DNA from: Parundibacterium terreum
Lineage (GTDB): Bacteria > Pseudomonadota > Gammaproteobacteria > Burkholderiales > Burkholderiaceae_D
Assembly (NCBI RefSeq): GCF_014636315.1
Contig: NZ_BMED01000001.1
Span: 1,245,941 to 1,309,940 of the forward strand
Reading direction: 5' to 3'
Length of the DNA stretch: 64,000 nt
Below are positions 1 to 6,708 of the stretch, one piece after another. Position 1 is the first letter of the stretch; each line of letters opens with the position of its first letter. The notes below the pieces were generated by a model. It was not told the origin of the DNA, searched no databases, and worked only from the letters and a program-made list of their open reading frames with translations. Both the position numbers and the translations under genes were made by a program.

Positions 1-75
1 TGAAAACAGTCATATATGCCAAATCGAAGCTGCATACAATTTGAACTCGTTACAAACTCATTGATGGAGCTCATG

Positions 76-717
76 ATGAGCACACCCGTAAGCATCGCCG
101 GAATTATCGCCCCCGACTCGGAACTTACCCGCAAGGCCGCAACGCTGGTCGGGCAGGTCCACAACAAGCCCATGCAGTATCATTTGCACCGCTCATGGTG
201 GTTTTCCGATTTCATCGGCAAGACGCGCGGCTTGAAATATGACCGCGAGGCTCTGTACCTTGCCTCGCTGCTGCACGACCTGGGGTTGACGGAGGAATAC
301 TCGGCGGATCAGCGCTTTGAAGTGGACGGCGCGGATGCCGCCAGCGAATTTCTGATAGCCAATGGTTATTCAAAAACAAAGGCAGAACTGGTCTGGGACG
401 CAATCGCACTGCATTCCAGCGCGGGCATTGCCGACCGCAAAGCACCTGAAATTGCTCTATTGCACTTCGGCGCCCACGTCGATGTTTTTGGCCTGCGGCT
501 GGATGAAATCACGCCGTCACTGGTGGACGACACGCTCGCGCTGTACCCGCGCATGGGGATGAAAAAAGCCTTCACTGCGGCAGTTGCTGAAGTGACACGC
601 AAGAAACCTCATCACGCATTGGGAACAGGCCTGGTGGATATCGGGCGCCGCCATGTGCACGGCTTCGACTGCGCTAACGTCTGCGACCTGATCGAGGACG
701 CGCCTTTCGAGAGCTGA
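76..717 (+). CDS. HD-domain phosphohydrolase/cyanamide hydratase-like protein
   Basis: A 213-residue protein with an HD-type metal-binding pattern: a His in YHLHRSWWF (about residues 36-44) and the paired His67-Asp68 in LLHDLG. The spacing and the HRSWWFSDF context match the small HD proteins related to cyanamide hydratase, which hydrate or hydrolyse small substrates with a bound metal. The actual substrate cannot be read from sequence. I chose the ATG at 76 because GGAG lies at 66-69, six bases upstream. An upstream in-frame ATG at 16 has no obvious ribosome site. The gene is followed by a beta-carbonic-anhydrase-like gene on the same strand, so the two could be co-expressed. Confidence 0.72.
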   Translation: MSTPVSIAGIIAPDSELTRKAATLVGQVHNKPMQYHLHRSWWFSDFIGKTRGLKYDREALYLASLLHDLGLTEEYSADQRFEVDGADAASEFLIANGYSKTKAELVWDAIALHSSAGIADRKAPEIALLHFGAHVDVFGLRLDEITPSLVDDTLALYPRMGMKKAFTAAVAEVTRKKPHHALGTGLVDIGRRHVHGFDCANVCDLIEDAPFES

Positions 718-740
718 TCTGAGCTGATTTGAACTGAGCA
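711..740. repeat. 10-bp mini tandem repeat across the stop codon of the HD gene
   Basis: Three degenerate 10-base units, GAGCTGATCT, GAGCTGATTT and GAACTGAGCA, run through and just past the stop codon of the HD-domain gene. They look like local slippage duplications. No function is evident. Confidence 0.5.
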
Positions 741-784
741 GCAATGCTGGCGGAAATGTCGTGTACAAATTGCAACGTATTAAT

Positions 785-800
785 TGTTTCGTACGAAACA
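785..800. promoter_or_regulatory. 16-bp perfect palindrome upstream of the carbonic anhydrase-like gene
   Basis: TGTTTCGTACGAAACA is a perfect 16-base palindrome ending 38 bases before the next start codon, a typical position for a dimeric repressor operator near a promoter. The flanks are AT-rich (ACGTATTAAT just before it). The regulator is not identifiable. A TetR- or LacI-type protein is a guess. Confidence 0.45.
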
Positions 801-838
801 GAAAATTTTGAGAAATCAGGTAAATAAAGGAGCAAGGA

Positions 839-1420
839 ATGAAACAATTTAGTGAATTTGAATTCAGGACACAGCCGTGGTTTGACCAGGAAAATTTTGA
901 GGGGTTTAACTTTGCGATCCCGATGAAGACCATGGTGATCCATTGCTTCGATCCTCGCGCCGCCGATATCCCGCAGGCGATTGCAGCCCACTTCCCTGAC
1001 GAGGTCTACCCTGGCGAAAACGTCCTGGATGAGGCGGGCAACCGTATCGGGCATACACGGACCCTGTTCGCCGTGTCCAATGCCGGCGGCCGCGCGTTCT
1101 CGGCGTTGCAGTCGGTGGCAACGATGGAATATCTGTTCAATGTACAGAATGTCATCGTGGTTCACCATTCCTTCTGCGGTGCGACCGGCTTCCGGCCCGA
1201 TCAACTGGTGGAGCATTTCCACGACCACCATCATGCCGACATCTCTCCGCTTATCGAGAAGGATAGCCGCGCCATCCTGAATTTTGAAGATTCGGTGAAG
1301 CACGATGTCCAGCTTCTGCGCAATAGCCCTGCTGTGCCGAAACACGTCAAGCTATACGGCTTCTTCTACGAGATGAATAGCGGCAAGCTGACGGAGATCG
1401 TGCGCGACATTCCTGCATAG
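839..1420 (+). CDS. Beta-class carbonic anhydrase-like protein
   Basis: A 193-residue protein carrying the beta-carbonic anhydrase zinc motif: Cys36-x-Asp38-x-Arg40 in HCFDPR and His110-x-x-Cys113 in HHSFCG. Known family members hydrate CO2 to bicarbonate in the cytoplasm with zinc held by the two Cys and one His, and the Asp-Arg pair completes the site. All these residues are present, so zinc binding is likely. The remainder is divergent from housekeeping enzymes, so another small-molecule role is possible. The ATG follows AAGGAG with good spacing. A 16-bp palindrome lies just upstream. Confidence 0.75.
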   Translation: MKQFSEFEFRTQPWFDQENFEGFNFAIPMKTMVIHCFDPRAADIPQAIAAHFPDEVYPGENVLDEAGNRIGHTRTLFAVSNAGGRAFSALQSVATMEYLFNVQNVIVVHHSFCGATGFRPDQLVEHFHDHHHADISPLIEKDSRAILNFEDSVKHDVQLLRNSPAVPKHVKLYGFFYEMNSGKLTEIVRDIPA

Positions 1421-1428
1421 GCCGCGCT

Positions 1429-1457
1429 CCCTCGCCGGCGTCCGGCACTGGCGAGGG
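1429..1457. terminator. Hairpin between convergent genes, no U-tract
   Basis: CCCTCGCC (1429-1436) pairs with GGCGAGGG (1450-1457) in the spacer between the convergent carbonic-anhydrase-like and MFS genes. There is no T-run on either side, so it is at best a weak or protein-assisted terminator. Confidence 0.35.
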
Positions 1458-1542
1458 CAATTCAAATAGCGCTAGCAAGACCAAATCCGATAAAACCCGG
1501 AATACCGCTAAGGCAAAGTTTTTGGCTCCCCTATTGACCCAT

Positions 1543-2760
1543 TCAATGCTCTCCCTGCGTGCATCTATCCGCGACTCTCCCAGGCCAGCACGCAAGTGTG
1601 GTCGCCGTAAATACCAGGATTGCCGATAGCCACAACACGGCGGTGAGGCTGTACTTCGAAATCAAAAAACCACCCATCGCAGGTCCTACCGACAACCCCA
1701 TCTTGGAAATAAATGCGGTCCAAATCCCCAATGCTCCTGTCTTATCAATCGCAAAGCAAACCCCATAATGATAAGGTAGTGCTACAAACGTAAATAGCGC
1801 GGAAGCGCAGGTAGCAAGGGCAAATATCATCGGATCATGCCCTAAAGTCACCAATGCAATGCTGGCCGAAAAATTTCCAATGCCGGCAACGATTAGCGGT
1901 AAAGCACGTCCCGTTTTCCTTGGCAATAAGGTCGCTATCAAGGCGCCTGCGCCCGACAGCCAATTTCCGAAACCGATAACGGAACCGACAAATGGCCGCT
2001 TAAACGAGAAAAGATCCCCGATCTGAAACCCGAATCCCACAACCATGAAGCGCGAAGCCTGAAAAAGAAACAGGGAAAATAGGGCCAGGCCAAACAATAG
2101 CTTTGCATCAGTGGACAAGTCGCTTTTCTCGTTCTCTACCGGGTGGCGCATAACGCGTATCGACGAAAAATACTCTGCTTTCAACATCAGCAAAGCCAAT
2201 GCCAGCAGTTCGAAGCCACTCATGATGATGAAGACTATCGCCAATCCGTCTGCCTGAATGATACGTGGAAGAAATTGAGCGCCGCCGCTCGCAAGCGCTA
2301 GTTGAATCGCCAGCGAGGCGCCCATGATCCGCTCAGGAGATTTTCTTTGGGAAAGTGCCGCGCCGCAAAAAGCCAGCAGCCCGCCACTAGCCAGGCCATG
2401 AAAACCCCGTAGCACATACAGGGCCTGCCAATGCGTCACGAAGATGCAACTCACATCCAGTAGTGCTATCGCCACGGTAAAAAAGGCACAGTTCTTGAAA
2501 TTGACCAGCTTTCTGGCAAAGATGGCGGCCACCAGTGATCCAACGGCCGTACCCAGCAAATTGAGAGAACAAATGTCGCCGGCAGTCTGCAGCGAAAAGC
2601 TCAGTTTTTCATGCATCCCCAGGATGATGACATTCATAAAGTCGGCATACAGGATCGCCGACGACACCAGCATGGTCAATGCCACATCGACCCATATTTG
2701 CCGTTTGGATTCGGACCAGATTCCTGCAGCGGGCTTATCTAGGCTCAGCATTTTCGTCAT
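1543..2760 (-). CDS. MFS transporter
   Basis: About 405 residues with roughly twelve hydrophobic segments separated by short charged loops, for example RKLVNFKN after an early helix and SQRKSPERIMG near the middle. This is the pattern of a major facilitator superfamily permease of the inner membrane, which exchanges or exports small solutes by proton coupling. No substrate-specific motif was recognised. The start at 2760 (MTKMLSL) is preferred because GGAGG lies just upstream. A longer in-frame extension to 2877 reads through the divergent promoter region. It is divergent from the Tat-exported hydrolase gene, with a dyad between them. Confidence 0.8.
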   Translation of the reverse strand: MTKMLSLDKPAAGIWSESKRQIWVDVALTMLVSSAILYADFMNVIILGMHEKLSFSLQTAGDICSLNLLGTAVGSLVAAIFARKLVNFKNCAFFTVAIALLDVSCIFVTHWQALYVLRGFHGLASGGLLAFCGAALSQRKSPERIMGASLAIQLALASGGAQFLPRIIQADGLAIVFIIMSGFELLALALLMLKAEYFSSIRVMRHPVENEKSDLSTDAKLLFGLALFSLFLFQASRFMVVGFGFQIGDLFSFKRPFVGSVIGFGNWLSGAGALIATLLPRKTGRALPLIVAGIGNFSASIALVTLGHDPMIFALATCASALFTFVALPYHYGVCFAIDKTGALGIWTAFISKMGLSVGPAMGGFLISKYSLTAVLWLSAILVFTATTLACWPGRVADRCTQGEH

Positions 2761-2827
2761 TGATGCCTCCCGGAAACGAAATTCGTGTCTTTGGCTGGAT
2801 TGCAGATCATATCGCACACATCTCACA

Positions 2828-2842
2828 ACATGTCGCACATGT
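2828..2842. promoter_or_regulatory. Dyad in the MFS/hydrolase divergent promoter region
   Basis: ACATGTCGCACATGT is a 6-3-6 inverted repeat in the 220-base gap between the divergent MFS and hydrolase genes. It also forms part of a 9-base direct repeat (CATGTCGCA twice, 2829-2846). This is a plausible operator for a shared regulator. No regulator gene lies beside it. Confidence 0.35.
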
Positions 2843-2980
2843 CGCAGATCTTCGCAGAAGTTTTCAGGTCGGACCAAGGACTAGCCTGACCGGAGGGGAT
2901 ATTGTGAACGCACTGGCCTTCCAGTTGCAATGTACCAAGGCCTGACCACGATCTTTCAATCAATCGAACGGGAGTACGAC

Positions 2981-3982
2981 ATGGAAACGAATAAATCTTC
3001 ATCCGAAATCGCTGCATCTCGCCGCTCATTGCTGCGTGGCAGCGTAGGCGCACTTGCTGTTGCCGCAGTGAGCTTGCCAGGAATGAGCTTATCTGGAACT
3101 GCCAATGCGGCAGACTCGAAGTCAACCCACCACTCAGGAGAAACTAACATGGAAAGCGGATTTATCACACTGAAAGACGGCGTCCAGATCTTTTTCAAGG
3201 ATTGGGGCCCCAAGGATGGCCAGGTGGTATTTTTCCACCACGGCTGGCCATTGACCTCGGACGACTGGGACAGCCAGATGATGTTTTTCCTTGCCAACGG
3301 CTACCGGGTCGTCGCCCATGACCGCCGCGGCCACGGCCGCTCCACCCAAACATCGACCGGCAACAACATGAATACCTATTGCGCCGACGTGGCCGAAGTT
3401 GTTGCGGCGCTGAAATTGAAAAACGCGATTCATGTCGGCCACTCGACCGGGGGCGGCGAAGTTACCCGCTATGTTGCGCGCTACGGCAAAGGGCTGGTCA
3501 AAAAAGCCGTCATTATTGGTGCCATACCTCCCGTCATGATCAAGTCCGACAAAAATCCTGATGGCGTGCCGAAGGAAGTATTTGACGGTATCCGCAACGG
3601 CACCGCATATAACCGATCCCAGTTCTACCAGGATATCACCATCCCATTCTACGGCTACAACCGGCCCGGAGCCAAAGTGCTGCAGGCAGTGAGAGATAAC
3701 TGGTGGCGCCAGGGGATGATGGGCGGCATCAAGGCTGCCTATGATTGCGTCGAAGTGTTCTCGGAAACCGACTTCACGGAAGATCTGAAGATGATTGATG
3801 TTCCTGTGCTGGTCATGCACGGCGAGGACGATCAGATCGCTCCATTCCAGGTCACCGGCAATAAATCGTGGAAACTGCTCAAGCATGGCCAATTGAAATC
3901 CTATCCCGGCTTCCCGCATGGAATGCCGACTACGCATGCCGAAGTCATCAATGCCGACTTGCTCGCGTTTTTTAAAGCCTAG
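2981..3982 (+). CDS. Tat-exported alpha/beta hydrolase (cofactor-free haloperoxidase/esterase type)
   Basis: A 333-residue protein. The N-terminus has a twin-arginine signal (SRRSLLRG, then a hydrophobic stretch and an AxA-like site in SGTANAADS). The rest is the non-heme chloroperoxidase branch of alpha/beta hydrolases: HHGWPLTSDDW oxyanion region, nucleophile Ser155 in GHSTGGG, acid Asp283/284 in GEDDQ, and His313 in FPHG. Such enzymes are esterases that can form peracids from carboxylic acids and hydrogen peroxide. Export to the periplasm is inferred from the signal. The start at 2981 follows GGGAG. An internal ATG at 3149 has its own strong ribosome site and would give a cytosolic form. 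The next gene encodes a cytosolic paralogue. Confidence 0.85.
   Translation: METNKSSSEIAASRRSLLRGSVGALAVAAVSLPGMSLSGTANAADSKSTHHSGETNMESGFITLKDGVQIFFKDWGPKDGQVVFFHHGWPLTSDDWDSQMMFFLANGYRVVAHDRRGHGRSTQTSTGNNMNTYCADVAEVVAALKLKNAIHVGHSTGGGEVTRYVARYGKGLVKKAVIIGAIPPVMIKSDKNPDGVPKEVFDGIRNGTAYNRSQFYQDITIPFYGYNRPGAKVLQAVRDNWWRQGMMGGIKAAYDCVEVFSETDFTEDLKMIDVPVLVMHGEDDQIAPFQVTGNKSWKLLKHGQLKSYPGFPHGMPTTHAEVINADLLAFFKA
3136..3151 (+). promoter_or_regulatory. Internal Shine-Dalgarno and in-frame ATG
   Basis: AGGAG at 3136-3140 is followed after eight bases by an in-frame ATG (3149-3151, codon 57 of the gene starting at 2981). Translation from here gives a protein starting MESGFITLKDG, exactly where the paralogous downstream enzyme begins (MNYVTTKDG). 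This looks like the original start codon and leader of a cytosolic enzyme, retained inside the Tat-signal fusion. Confidence 0.6.
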
Positions 3983-4181
3983 CTTTGATTGATGGTGCGG
4001 CTTGCGCCGTGCATGGAGAACGCCGTGCCGCATTGGCGTCTCCATGCGGCGTCTCCACGATAGGCAGCCTGGCACATTGCAGCATTGCTGTAGCCGCGTT
4101 TGCCGCAATCCGGGCCGCCCTATGTTTTCGGGATCGGCAAGCAGCCGATACCCCGCTCATCAACGCCAAGGAGCGCGCGCC

Positions 4182-5003
4182 ATGAACTACGTTACCACTA
4201 AGGATGGTACGAGAATATTTTATAAGGATAGGGGCACAGGCATGCCTGTCGTGTTCTCGCATGGCTGGCCGCTGGACGCCGATGCATGGGATGCGCAGAT
4301 GCTGTACTTGCTTCACAGGGGTTATCGTGTTGTTGCACATGACAGGCGTGGCCATGGCCGGTCGGATTTACCTGCCACAGGCCATGACATGGATACCTAC
4401 GCGGATGACCTGGCCGCTCTGTTGGAAGAACTGAACTTGAAAGACGTTATGCTCGTTGGACATTCAACCGGCGGAGGCGAAGTCGCAAGGTATATTGGCC
4501 GCCACGGTACAAAACGGGTGTCAAAAGTTGCCCTGATCAGTGCTATCCCGCCGCTGATGCTGAAAACTGCCGGCAACCCCGGCGGCCTTCCTGTATCGGT
4601 GTTCGACGAAATTCGCCACAGCACGATGTATGACCGGTCGCAGTTCTTCAAAGAATTGGCGTTGCGCTTTTATGGCTACAACCGGCCGGGTGCGGACATC
4701 AAGCAGGGCGTGATTGATTCATTCTGGGGCATAGGCATGCTGGGAGACATCCATGCCGAATATGAATGCATCAAAGCGTTTTCTGAAACCGACCTCACCG
4801 AAGATTTGAAGCGATTCAATGTGCCGTCGCTGCTCATCCACGGCGATGACGATCAAATCGTTCCCATCGCGCAGTCTGCCCTGCTTGCGGCCAAGCTGGT
4901 CAAGAATTCGACACTCAAGATTTATCCGGGGGCGCCGCACGGACTTTGCACCACGTTGGCAGAGGCAGTAAACGCAGACCTGCTGGCGTTTTTAGCCGAT
5001 TAA
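4182..5003 (+). CDS. Alpha/beta hydrolase, cofactor-free haloperoxidase type (cytosolic paralogue)
   Basis: A 273-residue enzyme, close to the usual length of bacterial non-heme chloroperoxidases. The triad is visible as Ser95 in GHSTGGG, Asp223 in GDDDQ and His253 in [17 protein letters not shown] forms the oxyanion region. It is a clear paralogue of the preceding gene, but has no signal peptide. The ATG at 4182 follows AAGGAG. An in-frame extension back to 4002 is not conserved and is rejected. The preceding paralogue, this gene and the dienelactone hydrolase after it are co-directional and probably form an operon for ester or lactone turnover. Confidence 0.85.
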   Translation: MNYVTTKDGTRIFYKDRGTGMPVVFSHGWPLDADAWDAQMLYLLHRGYRVVAHDRRGHGRSDLPATGHDMDTYADDLAALLEELNLKDVMLVGHSTGGGEVARYIGRHGTKRVSKVALISAIPPLMLKTAGNPGGLPVSVFDEIRHSTMYDRSQFFKELALRFYGYNRPGADIKQGVIDSFWGIGMLGDIHAEYECIKAFSETDLTEDLKRFNVPSLLIHGDDDQIVPIAQSALLAAKLVKNSTLKIYPGAPHGLCTTLAEAVNADLLAFLAD

Positions 5004-5063
5004 TTTTTCGTTGAAAGACCATGCACTACCGCATTGTCATTTACTCTTTTTAAAGGAATTGCA

Positions 5064-5756
5064 ATGGAAACCGATCTCAAAATCCACACTCCGGACGGCA
5101 GCTTCTCAACCTATGTAGCCTATCCGAAATCGCTGCCGGCACCGGCAGTCATTATTCTTCAGGAAATTTTTGGCGTGAATCCGGATATGCGCCAGACCGC
5201 GGACGAGTTGGCAGCGGAAGGCTTCATCGCGATTTGCCCTGATCTCTTCTGGCGCCAGATTCCGGAGGTGCAGTTGTCCGATAAGACCGACTGGGAGACA
5301 GGCCTGAAGCTATATCAGGCCTATGACCTGACCGAAGGTGTCGCCGACATCGTATCGACCATGCACGCTGCGCGCGCCATGAAAAACGGCACCGGCAAAG
5401 TTGGCGTGATGGGCTTCTGCCTGGGTGGGCTGATGACTTACCTGACCGGGGCACGCGCCGGTTTCGATGCCGGCGTCTGGTATTACGGCGGCCGGACCGA
5501 GGAATTCTTGTCGGAGGCAGGCAATTTGACCGATCCCTTGTTAATGCACGTCGGCTCGGAAGATGAATACATTTCAAAAACAGCACAGAGCGCGATCAAG
5601 GAGGCGGTAAAAGACAACTCCAAGGTTGAAATGCATATCTATGAAGGATGCTCGCATGCGTTCGCAAGACATCGCGGAACCAAATTTGACGAAGACGCCG
5701 CCAAAATTGCCAATGCGCGCACGGCGGAATTTTTCAAGCAGCATTTGAAAAAATAG
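5064..5756 (+). CDS. Dienelactone hydrolase family protein
   Basis: A 230-residue protein of normal length for the family. The catalytic triad is Cys119 in GFCLGG, Asp167 in GSEDEY and His198 in CSHAFAR. The Cys nucleophile in place of Ser distinguishes dienelactone hydrolases from ordinary esterases. Family members open lactone rings, classically dienelactone in chloroaromatic degradation. No other chlorocatechol pathway genes are present here, so the substrate is open. The start at 5064 has AAAGGA seven to eight bases upstream. It sits about 60 bases after the haloperoxidase-type gene and likely shares its transcript. Confidence 0.85.
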   Translation: METDLKIHTPDGSFSTYVAYPKSLPAPAVIILQEIFGVNPDMRQTADELAAEGFIAICPDLFWRQIPEVQLSDKTDWETGLKLYQAYDLTEGVADIVSTMHAARAMKNGTGKVGVMGFCLGGLMTYLTGARAGFDAGVWYYGGRTEEFLSEAGNLTDPLLMHVGSEDEYISKTAQSAIKEAVKDNSKVEMHIYEGCSHAFARHRGTKFDEDAAKIANARTAEFFKQHLKK

Positions 5757-5792
5757 TTAGGGCAATCGCCAAAAGCGGGCGTGAATTGCAGC

Positions 5793-5814
5793 AAGAGGTT
5801 GATTAAAACCTCTT
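5793..5814. terminator. Hairpin after the dienelactone hydrolase gene
   Basis: AAGAGGTT pairs with AACCTCTT around a GATTAA loop, and the outer bases GCAG and TTGC can extend the stem. No U-run follows, so terminator function is uncertain. The remainder of the 5757-5971 gap shows nothing else. Confidence 0.35.
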
Positions 5815-5971
5815 ACTTGCAGACCTGCCCGCAGACTTTCCCTATGTACCGCGCCGAAGACCTTTGCCATCCGCAAAAATCGGTTCGCTTCAGCACCGGT
5901 TCAATTTGGCCCATTAAGAACAATAAGGACAAGATTCCCACCCGGTAAGAACGTCGTCGAAGGAGAAAATC

Positions 5972-6484
5972 ATGAACCCATTCTGGAATCAACTCTACGG
6001 ATTAATTGCCGGCGGTTTCGTCGGCGGCTTGGCCGGGTTCGTGACAAACAGGATACAGGGGCGCTTTCAAATGGGATCGGCTAGATCCTCCGTTGCAAGG
6101 GCATTGAGGGCTGAAATTGGCGCGCTCAGTGGCCGCATCGAAAAAGAGTACCTGGTAAGGCTAAACATAGAGATTGAGGTTTTGAAGCAACAACGCAGCT
6201 ACCCCAGCCATCCGTTTCGCGGCCTCAGGGAACATGCCCAAATATTTCATGCACTGGGACCTGCCATTGGAAATTTGCCAACTGCCCTCGCCAAAGACGT
6301 TGTGTGCTGGTACATCAGTTTATCGATCTATCAGGAGCGATCCAACGAACTGCATGAATTATCGATTACCAATAGCCCAGACTTCATTGATTATGCGATC
6401 GAAGTAAGCGAGCTTCAGCACGCGTCATTTGCTCAACTGGTTGAGATGGCCTGCCCCTTGATTCAAAAGCTGTCCAGGTATTAG
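5972..6484 (+). CDS. Membrane-anchored protein of unknown function
   Basis: A 170-residue protein that I do not recognise. Residues about 8-27 (LYGLIAGGFVGGLAGFVTNR) form a glycine-rich hydrophobic segment, probably one membrane anchor. The rest is soluble and helix-rich with several acidic/basic heptad-like stretches (EIGALSGRIEKEY). The start follows GAAGGAGAAAATC, a good ribosome site. It stands alone between the hydrolase operon and the large regulator gene. Confidence 0.6.
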   Translation: MNPFWNQLYGLIAGGFVGGLAGFVTNRIQGRFQMGSARSSVARALRAEIGALSGRIEKEYLVRLNIEIEVLKQQRSYPSHPFRGLREHAQIFHALGPAIGNLPTALAKDVVCWYISLSIYQERSNELHELSITNSPDFIDYAIEVSELQHASFAQLVEMACPLIQKLSRY

Positions 6485-6708
6485 AGCCTGGACGGAGTGC
6501 AATTTCGCATTGCAGCCAGCCAATGCCAATTTAATATCATTATGCTCACGGCAAAATGCTGCCGTCGAACTGTGGCTTTTCCATTGAATAAACTGCGCAA
6601 CGCTTCGACAATTTAATATTACTTAAGCTATGCTTTTGATTGGTAAGGAAAAGACCAAACTGACACCAAGAGGCTGGGCAGCGAAATCGCTCCATAAGGG
6701 GATGCAAA

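Noticed and set aside
2877-2930. Extended N-termini for the MFS transporter (to 2877) and the hydrolase (from 2930)
   Set aside because: The extensions overlap the divergent promoter region and have no ribosome site. The starts at 2760 and 2981 have clear ones.
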